A stretch of 36,856 nt of DNA from Ignavibacteria bacterium (GTDB lineage: Bacteria > Bacteroidota > Ignavibacteria > Kapaibacteriales > UBA4661), in contig CANHDJ010000033.1 of the NCBI GenBank assembly GCA_947459425.1, positions 1 through 36,856 of the forward strand. The letters run 5' to 3'. The notes under the pieces are model-generated. The model was not told the origin of the DNA and made no database searches. It saw only the letters and a program-made list of their open reading frames with translations. This document shows positions 26,121 to 33,249 of this stretch, piece by piece. The position numbers and the translations under genes are program-made. Numbering within the stretch: the stretch's first letter is position 1; the number at the start of each line of letters is the position of its first letter.

Positions 26121-26426
26121 TTATGCGGGTTCGTGTTCTTCTGCGCTCTGCATCGCGGGGACGTAGTGCGGCATGAGCGAGATATGGTACCCCGTCTCCA
26201 AATGGCTATCCGACTCAATTTCCGCCATATATTCGGAAAACTCAATTTCACGGTCATTATCGTAAAACGGCACAAATACGGTTACCAAAATATGCTCTTT
26301 ATTGTCGGGATTCAAGCGTATTGTGAAATCGGTACGAATCTCCGGGAAGCGCAGTTGTGCTTGCGTAAAGAGTAAGCGAACAAGGTTTTGCTGTGCGTGG
26401 TTGAGGTCGAACAGTGTGAGTGTCAT
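26121..26426 (-). CDS. Unknown 101-residue protein paired with HEPN gene
   Basis: Not recognised. The predicted pattern is helix (residues 7-25), two beta strands around FTIRLNPDNKEHILVTVFVPFY, an acidic helix NDREIEFSEYMAEIESDS, then a strand YHISLMPHYV and a polar tail: a compact alpha/beta fold. There is no GSxxxG...D nucleotidyltransferase motif, so it is not an MNT antitoxin of the usual kind. It starts 8 bp after the stop of the HEPN gene, in the same direction, so the two are almost certainly co-transcribed. By position and size it could be the cognate antitoxin or regulator of the HEPN protein. Confidence 0.6.
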   Translation of the reverse strand: MTLTLFDLNHAQQNLVRLLFTQAQLRFPEIRTDFTIRLNPDNKEHILVTVFVPFYDNDREIEFSEYMAEIESDSHLETGYHISLMPHYVPAMQSAEEHEPA

Positions 26427-26434
26427 AGGGATTA

Positions 26435-26824
26435 TTAGGTTGAAGGTGTAACAGTGGTAAAAATAGTTTCGAGAACAGTCCGCGCAATGCCGATAGCGTG
26501 ACGAGCTTGACTTTTCGAGACGGCTTTACTCTCGTAATCAGCTTGGACGCGAATACGCTGAAGATCGTAGAGAGCTGTTTTTATGCGGGCTGGAAAAATC
26601 TTCCGCCGCGCAACCATCTCCCCACAAAATGCACTCAATACCTTCGCATGGTCGGGAGCAACGGCTATGCCAAAATGCAAACACGCCACAAATGCCGCAT
26701 CGAAGGCGGCGTAATACGAGCGGTTCGCGGCGGCATCGTATAAGTCCGCTTCGGCGAGGAGTTCGGCAGCACGGAGGTTTTGGGTGCTGCGTTGGCGAAA
26801 GAGGTCTTTCATGTACAATGTCAT
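26435..26824 (-). CDS. HEPN-domain protein
   Basis: 129 residues. An all-helical HEPN fold is indicated by RQRSTQNLRAAELLAEADLYDAAANRSYYAAFDAAFVACLHFG, which includes the AxxRxYYAxF signature of the PF05168-like HEPN proteins, followed by further amphipathic helices and a C-terminal ARHAIGIARTVLETIF. HEPN domains are often RNases or toxins, or bind nucleotides. The RX4-6H catalytic motif is not seen next to the YYA signature, so RNase activity is doubtful. ATG 26824 is taken; ATG 26812 (MKDL) is equally possible. The region upstream contains the 30-bp inverted repeats, and the partner gene follows after 8 bp. Confidence 0.78.
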   Translation of the reverse strand: MTLYMKDLFRQRSTQNLRAAELLAEADLYDAAANRSYYAAFDAAFVACLHFGIAVAPDHAKVLSAFCGEMVARRKIFPARIKTALYDLQRIRVQADYESKAVSKSQARHAIGIARTVLETIFTTVTPST

Positions 26825-27139
26825 TAAGTTAAGCGTAAGTATTTATCTCAAAACGATTTACCCGTTCGCCCCCTTGATAAAGGGGGAACGGGGGATTTAC
26901 CCGCAATTTTTACCGCTTCTTGTTCGTATTGTTGTACTTACTGACTTCAACGGGAAAAATACACTATGCTAACGATTTTCCCAAAGCTGCTTCAAACCTT
27001 AATCCCCCGTTCCCCCTTTATCAAGGGGGCAAACGATTAAGCGTCAGTAAGTCAAAGAGTTATGCTTAATTTAACAACATTGTCTTTCATGTATTGTTTG
27101 AAGAGATAGTCAAGAGCATCTTGACAAATCTACACTTTT
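26825..27139. other. Intergenic region dominated by a 30-bp inverted repeat
   Basis: It separates the HEPN gene from the second FkbM-type gene. It contains the inverted-repeat element at 26868-27030. A 12-bp direct repeat GTCTTTCATGTA is present at 26804-26815 (HEPN start region) and again at 27082-27093. On the minus strand a short open stretch (CQDALDYLFKQYMKD...) crosses the second copy, possibly a gene remnant. Confidence 0.5.
26868..27030. mobile_element. Candidate MITE-like element with 30-bp inverted terminal repeats
   Basis: The 30 bases at 26868-26897 recur perfectly inverted at 27001-27030. Each arm contains an inner hairpin (CCCCCTT...AAGGGGG) plus an ACGGGGGATT extension. The internal 103 bp is non-coding. 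AAACGATT occurs just outside both ends (26851-26858 and 27031-27038). It could be a miniature inverted-repeat transposable element, or two opposite copies of a dispersed palindromic repeat. Confidence 0.55.
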
Positions 27140-27988
27140 TTACGCTTTTTCGTGCATTCGCCGTGTGTGTCCGCTTGTGTAGCGGATATAGCTTTTGTGC
27201 GGCTCATAGTGTTCTTCTGCCGTGTAGGGCGCATGGAACATATCGCCCAGAAGGTCGTTCCGCACAAAAAACGCATTTGCGCCCACGAAATTACACGCCA
27301 CCAGTGAATATCCTCGCTCTGCGCCCAAGATTTCAAACGCTTTCAAACTCGCCCCAAAGCCGATACTGCCGTCCCATTGCCACGCGGCATCGTACTTTTT
27401 TATCCACACAAGCGAGGGCGGGAAGGTAGCATTATACTCCACCACAATCACACGCGGACGATAGGCGTGAAGCACTTTCCAGATATGGTAATCGTTGCCG
27501 TCAATATCAATCGAAAGCATATCGGGTTCGGCGGGAACGCCATGTTGCTCAAAGAGTGACACAATATTTTCTGCGGTGATGAAGGTTTCTTGAGCGCGAA
27601 GGCGCTTGGAGGCTATCTCGCGGGCAAATTCGGTTTTGATAAACTCCACCGACTCGTGATGCCCTTCCAACCACAGACCGCTCCAATCTTTGACAAGCAG
27701 ATAAGCGGAGTTATTTTCCAACCCATTACCGACACCAAATTCAACAAAAAATTTATTGGTCGTGCCGATACGATTGAAAATTTCTTCGATAATCCCATCC
27801 TCGCCATTTTGCGAATACACCTTGAACTCAAAACGGTTCAGGCGTTTTGGCGAGTCGTAGCGCGGGTTTTGAAAAAGATGGCGTTGAATAAAATCTTCGC
27901 TTTGAATTTCCAAGAGACGGGAAAGTTTATGATTGGCATTGCTGGTATGCCAAAGGCGGGAAATGGCGTTTTTGAGGGCGTTGAGCAT
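27140..27988 (-). CDS. FkbM-like SAM-dependent methyltransferase (second, divergent copy)
   Basis: 282 residues. SQNGEDGIIEEIFNRIG (59-75) precedes the SAM-binding strand-loop FFVEFGVGNGLENN (80-93). LSIDIDGNDYHIW (158-170) is the acidic FkbM-type motif, and the region around LAQ/EYNATFPPS continues the fold. This is the divergent 'SQxGED' branch related to FkbM methyltransferases rather than a close copy of the gene at 25130. The substrate is unknown. ATG 27988 lies 8 bp beyond the stop of the upstream BrnA-like antitoxin gene, so it may be read from the same transcript. Confidence 0.75.
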   Translation of the reverse strand: MLNALKNAISRLWHTSNANHKLSRLLEIQSEDFIQRHLFQNPRYDSPKRLNRFEFKVYSQNGEDGIIEEIFNRIGTTNKFFVEFGVGNGLENNSAYLLVKDWSGLWLEGHHESVEFIKTEFAREIASKRLRAQETFITAENIVSLFEQHGVPAEPDMLSIDIDGNDYHIWKVLHAYRPRVIVVEYNATFPPSLVWIKKYDAAWQWDGSIGFGASLKAFEILGAERGYSLVACNFVGANAFFVRNDLLGDMFHAPYTAEEHYEPHKSYIRYTSGHTRRMHEKA

Positions 27989-27996
27989 GAATAATG

Positions 27997-28278
27997 TTAG
28001 GAATGCGTGTAATCGGGTTGGGAATGCTGCGGCAAAGAATGGACAATTGCGCGAAGCACCTCGTTGATACTCTCGGAGGTCGGAAAAAATTCGGCAACGT
28101 CTTCATCAAGCCGAATGGTACGCACTTCTTGGCGCGTACCGTCGGGCATGGTCACAAAGCGCTTTGCCGATGCAGCCTCAGACGCAAAACGGTTAGGGCG
28201 TGGCATTTGCTTATCAAGCAGAGTGCTGTACTCTTCAAGCATTTCATCGTCATCATTGTTCGTCTGAGGAGCGCTCAT
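27997..28278 (-). CDS. BrnA-like antitoxin (CopG/RHH-type C terminus)
   Basis: 93 residues: an acidic N terminus (NNDDDEMLEEY), a middle MPRPNRFASEAAS, and a C-terminal VRTIRLDEDVAEFFPTSESINEVLRAIVHSL that fits the ribbon-helix-helix part of BrnA-type antitoxins ('vxiRLDxDVxexF...iNxaLRxxi'). BrnA normally neutralises the BrnT RNase and represses its own operon. The ATG at 28278 overlaps the last 26 bp of a remnant with BrnT C-terminal sequence, which is the usual brnTA gene overlap and supports the assignment. The antitoxin is intact but its toxin is not. It is possibly kept as a repressor or as protection against BrnT elsewhere. Confidence 0.65.
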   Translation of the reverse strand: MSAPQTNNDDDEMLEEYSTLLDKQMPRPNRFASEAASAKRFVTMPDGTRQEVRTIRLDEDVAEFFPTSESINEVLRAIVHSLPQHSQPDYTHS

Positions 28279-28351
28279 AAATTTTTCGTTCTTCTTTGGT
28301 TGATTTTCTGGCGGATATGATTCTTGTCATCGTTCCACGCTCAGTAATCGC
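28253..28351 (-). pseudogene. 3' remnant of brnT toxin gene
   Basis: On the minus strand, an open stretch without an appropriate start encodes ITERGTMTRIISARKS followed by TKEERKIYERSSDEQ and a stop at 28253. TERG...RIISARK.T..ER..YE is the conserved C-terminal third of BrnT (DUF497) toxins. The remnant is cut off by an in-frame TGA at 28352-28354, only 1 bp beyond the stop codon of the hicB-like gene. The N-terminal two thirds, with most of the catalytic fold, are absent. It looks like a deletion junction that joined hicB to the tail of brnT. Confidence 0.7.
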
Positions 28352-28355
28352 TCAC

Positions 28356-28580
28356 TCATACTTCGACCTCTGCCGTCTCTGCAATACTCATCACCTCGTC
28401 CGAATCCGGTAGAGGCAAGCCCAACTCCCGCCGGACATCCAACGTCAGTTCTATTACCTCGCGGATATTGACCAATGCCTCATCTCGTGTCTCTCCCTGC
28501 GTTATACAACTAGGTATAGACGGGCATTCCGCTATTATCCAGCCATCTTCGCCGTTGAATAATATGACAGGATATTTCAT
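28356..28580 (-). CDS. HicB-family antitoxin-like protein, orphan
   Basis: 74 residues from ATG 28580 (MKYPVILFNGEDGWIIAECP). The partial RNase-H-like fold of HicB is shown by YPVILFNGEDGWIIAECPSI, followed by PSCITQGETRDEALVNIREVIELTLD, a standard HicB pattern. HicB inhibits the HicA mRNA-cleaving toxin in type II systems. No HicA (short dsRBD-like basic protein) is found in the roughly 45 bp upstream or in the space downstream, so it is an orphan. A TTG further upstream is an unlikely start. The next gene downstream in the same direction is the brnT remnant plus brnA. Confidence 0.82.
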   Translation of the reverse strand: MKYPVILFNGEDGWIIAECPSIPSCITQGETRDEALVNIREVIELTLDVRRELGLPLPDSDEVMSIAETAEVEV

Positions 28581-28626
28581 GGTGTTCGCTTTCAAAATAT
28601 GAGAAGGCGCTTTATTTCACCAACAT

Positions 28627-29154
28627 CTACGCAGTAGCAGAAGGCTCATAATACTGATGCGAACGCAAGTATTCAAGCCTATCTTGAAGTTGTGCCATCG
28701 GAACAAGCAGTTTTTCTTTGCCCAAAATTGCGTCTTCGCGGTTGGTGTAAATCATTTCGTAGTCTTTGCTCATCACAATTGCCTCTTCGGGACATACTTC
28801 CTCGCAAAAACCACAAAAAATGCAGCGGAGCATATTAATTTCAAACTTTTCGGGATACCGTTCTTTGTCGCGTGTGAGCGTTTCTGCGGCTTGTACCTCA
28901 ATCGCCAACGCCGGACAGACGCGGGAACAGAGTCCACACGCCACGCAGCGTTCACCAGATTCCTCTAGTACCAGCACCGGGCGACCGCGATACGAACCAT
29001 TCGGCTCGAAGCGCTCTTCGGGGTAGGAGCGGGTCATTTTGGGTTGCAAGGCTTGTTTAAACGTTGCAGCAAGTCCCTTAGCGATTTCGGGAAGGTAAAT
29101 GCGCTCCCAAAAGGTCATTTTCTGGGCGCGGGTGTTGGTGTTGATATTTGCCAT
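28627..29154 (-). CDS. nuoI: NADH-quinone oxidoreductase subunit I
   Basis: 175 residues. Two [4Fe-4S] motifs, CVACGLCSRVCP (Cys70, 73, 76, 80) and CIFCGFCEEVCP (Cys111, 114, 117, 121), carry clusters N6a and N6b that pass electrons towards quinone in the peripheral arm of complex I. EERFEPNGSYRGRPVL before the first motif and YEMIYTNREDAILGKEKLL after the second are NuoI signatures. The length agrees with bacterial NuoI. ATG at 29154 lies about 56 bp beyond nuoH. It is the last nuo gene in this cluster: downstream is a hicB-like gene, not nuoJ. Confidence 0.95.
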   Translation of the reverse strand: MANINTNTRAQKMTFWERIYLPEIAKGLAATFKQALQPKMTRSYPEERFEPNGSYRGRPVLVLEESGERCVACGLCSRVCPALAIEVQAAETLTRDKERYPEKFEINMLRCIFCGFCEEVCPEEAIVMSKDYEMIYTNREDAILGKEKLLVPMAQLQDRLEYLRSHQYYEPSATA

Positions 29155-29210
29155 AATTCTTTGTACAAAATGAATTTAAGAGAACAACGTGTAAAATGTA
29201 TTTACCTCGT

Positions 29211-30263
29211 TTACTTCAGAAGAAACATCACCACAGCCGTAATGATGATATTGATCAGCGAAAGCGGCAGCATCACCTTCCAACCCAAATTCATAAGTTG
29301 GTCATAACGGAAGCGCGGAAGCGACCACCGAACCCAGATAAAAAATGCCATCATAAATAACACTTTTGCGGCGAACGAGCCAAGCTGCAATAACGCCATA
29401 ATGATACTGCCCTCTTGAATACCAATAGCGTTCAAGATAAACGTTGGAATCGGTGGCTGCCATCCGCCCAGAAAGAGCGTTGCGATGATACACGGCGCAA
29501 TGATGATATGCACAAATTCCACCAACATAAACAGCCCAAACTTCATGCCTGTATATTCCGTATGATAGCCGCCAACCAGCTCCGGCTCTGCTTCTACGAG
29601 GTCGAAGGGAGCGCGGTTAGTTTCGGCGAAGGAAGCAACAAGGAAAATCAAGAAACCCAGTGGCTGGTAAAAAATATTCCATTTCAAGTTTGCTTGGGCA
29701 TGAACAATATCGTTGAGGTTAAACGAACCCGTCATCATGATTATGCCGATAAGCGACGAACCAAGCGTCAACTCGTACGAAATCATCTGTGCAGCCGAGC
29801 GTAAACTGCCCAACATCGGATATTTACTTCCCGACGACCACCCCGCAAACGTCATAGCATAGACCGCAACCGAACTTACGGCAAGAATATACAAGATTGC
29901 CAAATTGACATTGGGCGCTACGGTAAAATCAATCCGTGTATCCCCAATCATCACATAGTCCGCGAAAGGAATCACAGCAAAAAGCGCAGCCGTCGTTGTT
30001 ACGGCAATAAGCGGAGCGAGAGTATGGAAAAAGCGATTCGCTTGTGCCGGAACAATGTCTTCTTTGAAAATGAGCTTCGCAACGTCAGCAAATGCTTGCA
30101 TCAGCCCGAAAGGACCAACGCGGTTCGGACCAAGACGCATTTGGATAAATGCCGCCAAACGGCGCTCGCTATACACCGCAATTACCGCACCCGGCAACAT
30201 AACCAAAAACACGACAATAGCAGCTTTCAAAAGCCCAATCGCAAAAAGCATCAAAATATCCAT
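29211..30263 (-). CDS. nuoH: NADH-quinone oxidoreductase subunit H
   Basis: 350 residues with about eight membrane helices. Diagnostic stretches are MLPGAVIAVYSERRLAAFIQMRLGPNRVGPFGLMQAFADVAKLIFKED near the N terminus and FAETNRAPFDLVEAEPELVGGYHTEYTGMKFGLFMLVEF, the quinone-site loop with conserved acidic residues, followed by FIWVRWSLPRFRYDQLMNLGWKVMLPL. NuoH forms the quinone chamber at the membrane-peripheral arm interface. Start ATG 30263. It precedes nuoI by 56 bp and follows the DUF2628 gene, and the pair H-I is in conventional order. Confidence 0.97.
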   Translation of the reverse strand: MDILMLFAIGLLKAAIVVFLVMLPGAVIAVYSERRLAAFIQMRLGPNRVGPFGLMQAFADVAKLIFKEDIVPAQANRFFHTLAPLIAVTTTAALFAVIPFADYVMIGDTRIDFTVAPNVNLAILYILAVSSVAVYAMTFAGWSSGSKYPMLGSLRSAAQMISYELTLGSSLIGIIMMTGSFNLNDIVHAQANLKWNIFYQPLGFLIFLVASFAETNRAPFDLVEAEPELVGGYHTEYTGMKFGLFMLVEFVHIIIAPCIIATLFLGGWQPPIPTFILNAIGIQEGSIIMALLQLGSFAAKVLFMMAFFIWVRWSLPRFRYDQLMNLGWKVMLPLSLINIIITAVVMFLLK

Positions 30264-30314
30264 AACGGTTCTTGAAAAAATGAGGTAAGAATAATGATTC
30301 AGGGTAATGGTCGT

Positions 30315-30839
30315 TTAGAGAATATCCCAAAACGTGTCGGCATCGAAGTTTTCAACCGAAATTTCGCGCTTTAAGAGAGCGTACTTGAGGGTTTTATCAA
30401 TAAATCCTCCTATGATCATCAATATCACAACCCATATCCACGACGTACCGCCGACTTCGCGCACAGTGCGCCCGATAAGGCTTGGGTCGTCGGTTCCGGC
30501 AGTATCGGCAATATCGTCAATTTTCCGCGAGGCATAGACGTAATATATCCAGTTTCCAAGCGCTCCGGTCACAAGCAAGCCCAAGAGCGTGACAAAACGG
30601 TATGATTCGCCGCCGCCAAGAGCAATCACGTACTTGACAAGCCTGATGCCGACAAACACTGCCACCGCAGGAACATACATTTTGCGGTACATCATCCAAT
30701 ACGCCGAAAAGAAAAATGCCGCCCAATTCCAATTCACCTTTTCGCTGGAATTTTCAAAAACATTCCAACGAGAAAGGTAGTAATCGGTTTTCTTTTCGAT
30801 AAATGCTGCGAAATTTTCTTCGCGGTTGAGAGTTGTCAT
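30315..30839 (-). CDS. DUF2628 membrane protein
   Basis: 174 residues. A soluble N terminus (FAAFIEKKTDYYLSRWNVFENSSEKVNWNWAAFFFSAYWMMYRKMY) is followed by three hydrophobic segments. The W-N-W-A-A-F-x-F-S-x-x-W-M-x-Y-R-K-M-Y pattern is diagnostic of the DUF2628 family, small inner-membrane proteins of unknown role. It sits 51 bp upstream of nuoH and 20 bp downstream of a coiled-coil gene, inside the nuo cluster. The placement may be chance or may mark a complex I accessory factor; sequence alone does not decide. Confidence 0.82.
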   Translation of the reverse strand: MTTLNREENFAAFIEKKTDYYLSRWNVFENSSEKVNWNWAAFFFSAYWMMYRKMYVPAVAVFVGIRLVKYVIALGGGESYRFVTLLGLLVTGALGNWIYYVYASRKIDDIADTAGTDDPSLIGRTVREVGGTSWIWVVILMIIGGFIDKTLKYALLKREISVENFDADTFWDIL

Positions 30840-30859
30840 AACATTTTTCAGTAATGAAG

Positions 30860-31126
30860 TTACAGATGTGCTTCTAGAGCCTTGATGCGGCGCTCATGAT
30901 CGTCGAGTTTTTCAAAACTTACACTTGAACCTTCAGCAACACGCATCAAAGCAGTGGGTAAACGCTCCAATTCATCAATCATTGCGTCTTGCTTGATATT
31001 TGATATTTCCTGCTGATGCTCTATTGCGGTAAGTCTTTTATTTGTCTCACGTTGTTCTGTGCTAACGGTGCGTAACTCAATCACTATTTCACTTAGAAGT
31101 TCGACAATTCTAGGGTCGTTGCTCAT
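30860..31126 (-). CDS. Small coiled-coil protein of unknown function
   Basis: 88 residues with no known motif. Nearly the whole protein is predicted helical with heptad-like spacing (VELLSEIVIELRTVSTEQRETNKRLTAIEHQQEIS, then FEKLDDHERRIKALEAHL), so it should dimerise or act as a scaffold. There is no signal peptide and no membrane segment. ATG 31126 is chosen because GGAGA lies 6-7 bases upstream; an earlier TTG would overlap that site. It is in the nuo operon between nuoG (43 bp upstream) and the DUF2628 gene. Confidence 0.65.
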   Translation of the reverse strand: MSNDPRIVELLSEIVIELRTVSTEQRETNKRLTAIEHQQEISNIKQDAMIDELERLPTALMRVAEGSSVSFEKLDDHERRIKALEAHL

Positions 31127-31169
31127 ACTATTCTCCAAGTGTTGTATGTACTTGCGATTGTATTCATGG

Positions 31170-32954
31170 TTAATTTGGCTTCAAGGTATGAGATTCATAC
31201 TCATACACTTCCGCAAATTCCTTCTCCGCCTCGCCTGAAATCACGCCTTTGCGTTCATCCAACAGCCCGTAATTAAGCCCGCTAAAGAACGGAACGGTAT
31301 CGGCAATATCCTCGAACACGTCTTCCGATGCGCGGTAGCGCCATTTGTCCGCCTCTGCGCCCATTGCTTTTGCCAAACCTGTGATAACACGCCAGCTTTG
31401 ACGGCAGTTGCGCCGCTCGCCTTGTGTCCAACGGTCGTTGTGAGCGCCGAATTTGTCCAAACGGCTCATTTTCATGCCCATTCTACGCTCGTTTTCAGTC
31501 GTTACGACGAATGGCTCGACGTGCTGGACGCGGTTTTGGAAATTAGTGTATGTGCCTTCCAACTCCGCGTAAGTAGCGGCGGCAAAGACCACGTGCGCTT
31601 TTTTCGCTGTTTCGGTATGGTTTGCCGCATGAACAACCAAGACCGTGAGTTTGTCCAGTGCTGAAGCCAGTTCGGGAGAAATTGCCGCCAAATCTTCTTC
31701 CATCACGTAGAGCGCTTTGATTGCGCCGGAAGTGATTTTTGCCGCCAAATCTTTTGCCGAAATGCCGCCGGAAGCAGGTTTTACGCCAACTTCAAGAGCG
31801 CCCGTACTGTTCGGAGTCATATCGCTGCGGCGCAATTTTTCATCACCAAAGGAAGCGTTTTCGTGGCGGAAAAAGTCCACATTCGGCGTATTCAAAACTT
31901 CTTTAGCAAAGCGAACAAGCGCGTAATTATCTTCATTCGTTGCTTTTGCCGAGCCGACAACCATGATTTCACCAGCTTTCACAGACTTCAGAAGTTCGGC
32001 AGCTTTTGCCGTTGCCGCGTCCCACTCACTTTCCGCCAATACACCATTCTGGCGTACAAGTGGCTTCACGACACGGTTTTCGTTCACAAATTTGAACTGC
32101 GAAAGTCGCCCGTGGTCGCACATCCAATACTGATTAACGTCCATGTTCGTGTTCGGCTCAAGACGTAGAATTTCGTTGTTGCGGGTTCCGGCTTGGGTGC
32201 TGCATCCTCTGGCGCAGCCCGTACAAATGCTTTCATTGAATGACATATCCCAAACCCGTGCTTTGAAGCGGAAATCTTGGCTTGTGAGCGCTCCAACGGG
32301 GCAAATTTCGATCACATTCATCGAATACGGGCTGTCGAACTGGGTTCCGGGGAATGTTTCAATCGTCACATGGTCGCCTCTGTCCACGAAGGTCAGCACG
32401 GGCTGCTGCGCCTCCTCTTTAGCATAGCGAATACAGCGCGAACACGAGATGCAGCGCTCTCCGTCAAAAAGAACATTCGGACCAAGCGGCACACGCTTGT
32501 CTTTATGATTTTTTACTTCCTCAAAACGGCTTTCGCCTTTGGAGTGTTTGTAGCCATATTCTTGAAGTTTGCACTGTCCCGCCTCGTCGCAAATCGGACA
32601 ATCAAGCGGGTGATTGACAAGCAGAAACTCCATGACAGCTTCCTGAGCAGGCTTCACTTTTGGATGATTCAGCCGCACGACCATTCCTTCGCTGACCTGC
32701 GTAGCGCACGCAATCTGGAGTTTCGGCATGAACATAATAATCGGATTGCCGCTCTCATCCAGCGCTGGAGTGCGGTCGGGATTCATTTTCGGCATTCCCA
32801 CATCCACAAGGCACATACGGCAATTTCCCGCCACTGAAAGTGACGGATGCCAGCAAAAGTGCGGCACGTCAAGACCGTGTTCCGATGCGGCTTGGATAAT
32901 CGTTTGTCCGGGTTTTGCTTCGATGGTGCGGTCGTCTATGGTAAATGTTGGCAT
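31170..32954 (-). CDS. nuoG: NADH-quinone oxidoreductase subunit G
   Basis: 594 residues from ATG 32954. Cluster ligands can be placed: [2Fe-2S] N1b at Cys34, Cys45, Cys48, Cys83; N5 at His115, Cys119, Cys122, Cys128; N4 at Cys168, Cys171, Cys174, Cys218; and an extra CxxCxxxC...C set at Cys244, 247, 251 and 279, equivalent to cluster N7. The remaining residues form a short molybdopterin-oxidoreductase-like domain, so the subunit is shorter than E. coli NuoG (about 900) and close to the compact forms of Bacteroidota. It passes electrons from NuoE/F to NuoI. No nuoE or nuoF is adjacent; the cytochrome/barrel operon lies upstream behind two terminators. Confidence 0.96.
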   Translation of the reverse strand: MPTFTIDDRTIEAKPGQTIIQAASEHGLDVPHFCWHPSLSVAGNCRMCLVDVGMPKMNPDRTPALDESGNPIIMFMPKLQIACATQVSEGMVVRLNHPKVKPAQEAVMEFLLVNHPLDCPICDEAGQCKLQEYGYKHSKGESRFEEVKNHKDKRVPLGPNVLFDGERCISCSRCIRYAKEEAQQPVLTFVDRGDHVTIETFPGTQFDSPYSMNVIEICPVGALTSQDFRFKARVWDMSFNESICTGCARGCSTQAGTRNNEILRLEPNTNMDVNQYWMCDHGRLSQFKFVNENRVVKPLVRQNGVLAESEWDAATAKAAELLKSVKAGEIMVVGSAKATNEDNYALVRFAKEVLNTPNVDFFRHENASFGDEKLRRSDMTPNSTGALEVGVKPASGGISAKDLAAKITSGAIKALYVMEEDLAAISPELASALDKLTVLVVHAANHTETAKKAHVVFAAATYAELEGTYTNFQNRVQHVEPFVVTTENERRMGMKMSRLDKFGAHNDRWTQGERRNCRQSWRVITGLAKAMGAEADKWRYRASEDVFEDIADTVPFFSGLNYGLLDERKGVISGEAEKEFAEVYEYESHTLKPN

Positions 32955-33097
32955 AGTGAATACTCGCAAGGCAAAAAAGTGAAGTTTGAGGTAGTTTTTA
33001 TGCGGTTTTGAGGAGAATTTGCTTGTTAGGCGGCGTACTTGCTTGAAGCCGCGTACAAATTCAGCGTGTAAGATAGCAAGATTAAGCCGAAATACAC

Positions 33098-33122
33098 AAA
33101 AAAAGTTCCCACACAGTGGGAA
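33098..33122 (-). terminator. Second (distal) terminator of the mtrAB-like transcript
   Basis: TTCCCAC (33106-33112) pairs with GTGGGAA (33116-33122) around a 3-nt loop. In the leftward direction it is followed, after AAC, by a run of seven T (33104-33098). It stands 37 bp downstream of the first hairpin, so together they form a tandem termination site. Confidence 0.7.
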
Positions 33123-33152
33123 AAAACTGAAATTTCACCGCCCATGCCCAGC

Positions 33153-33188
33153 AAAAAAATGCCTTGCATGAATGAATCATGCAAGGCA
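33153..33188 (-). terminator. Main terminator of the mtrAB-like transcript
   Basis: TGCCTTGCATGA (33160-33171) pairs perfectly with TCATGCAAGGCA (33177-33188), a 12-bp stem with a 5-nt loop. Leftwards it is followed by a run of seven T (33159-33153). It begins 62 bp beyond the barrel gene stop. Confidence 0.9.
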
Positions 33189-33249
33189 CTCCAAACATCA
33201 ACCGTGTTGAGGTTTGCGTGATAAATTTTCGTTTGAACTCAAACCGCAG

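Larger units (their letters stand above)
32955..33249. other. Intergenic region with two tandem terminators
   Basis: No gene is seen. The terminators at 33106-33122 and 33160-33188 end the barrel-protein transcript. Between them and the nuoG start lie GC-rich bases (GGCGGC...GCCGCG near 33030-33050). I found no TTG/TAnnTTTG promoter of correct spacing for nuoG, although one should exist here. Confidence 0.6.

Noticed and set aside
26435-26824. Typical MNT-HEPN toxin-antitoxin pair
   Set aside because: The neighbour has no nucleotidyltransferase motif and the RX4-6H motif is not evident in the HEPN protein, so the standard label is not supported.
26868-27030. CRISPR array
   Set aside because: There are only two copies, in opposite orientation, with no regular spacers and no cas genes in the window.
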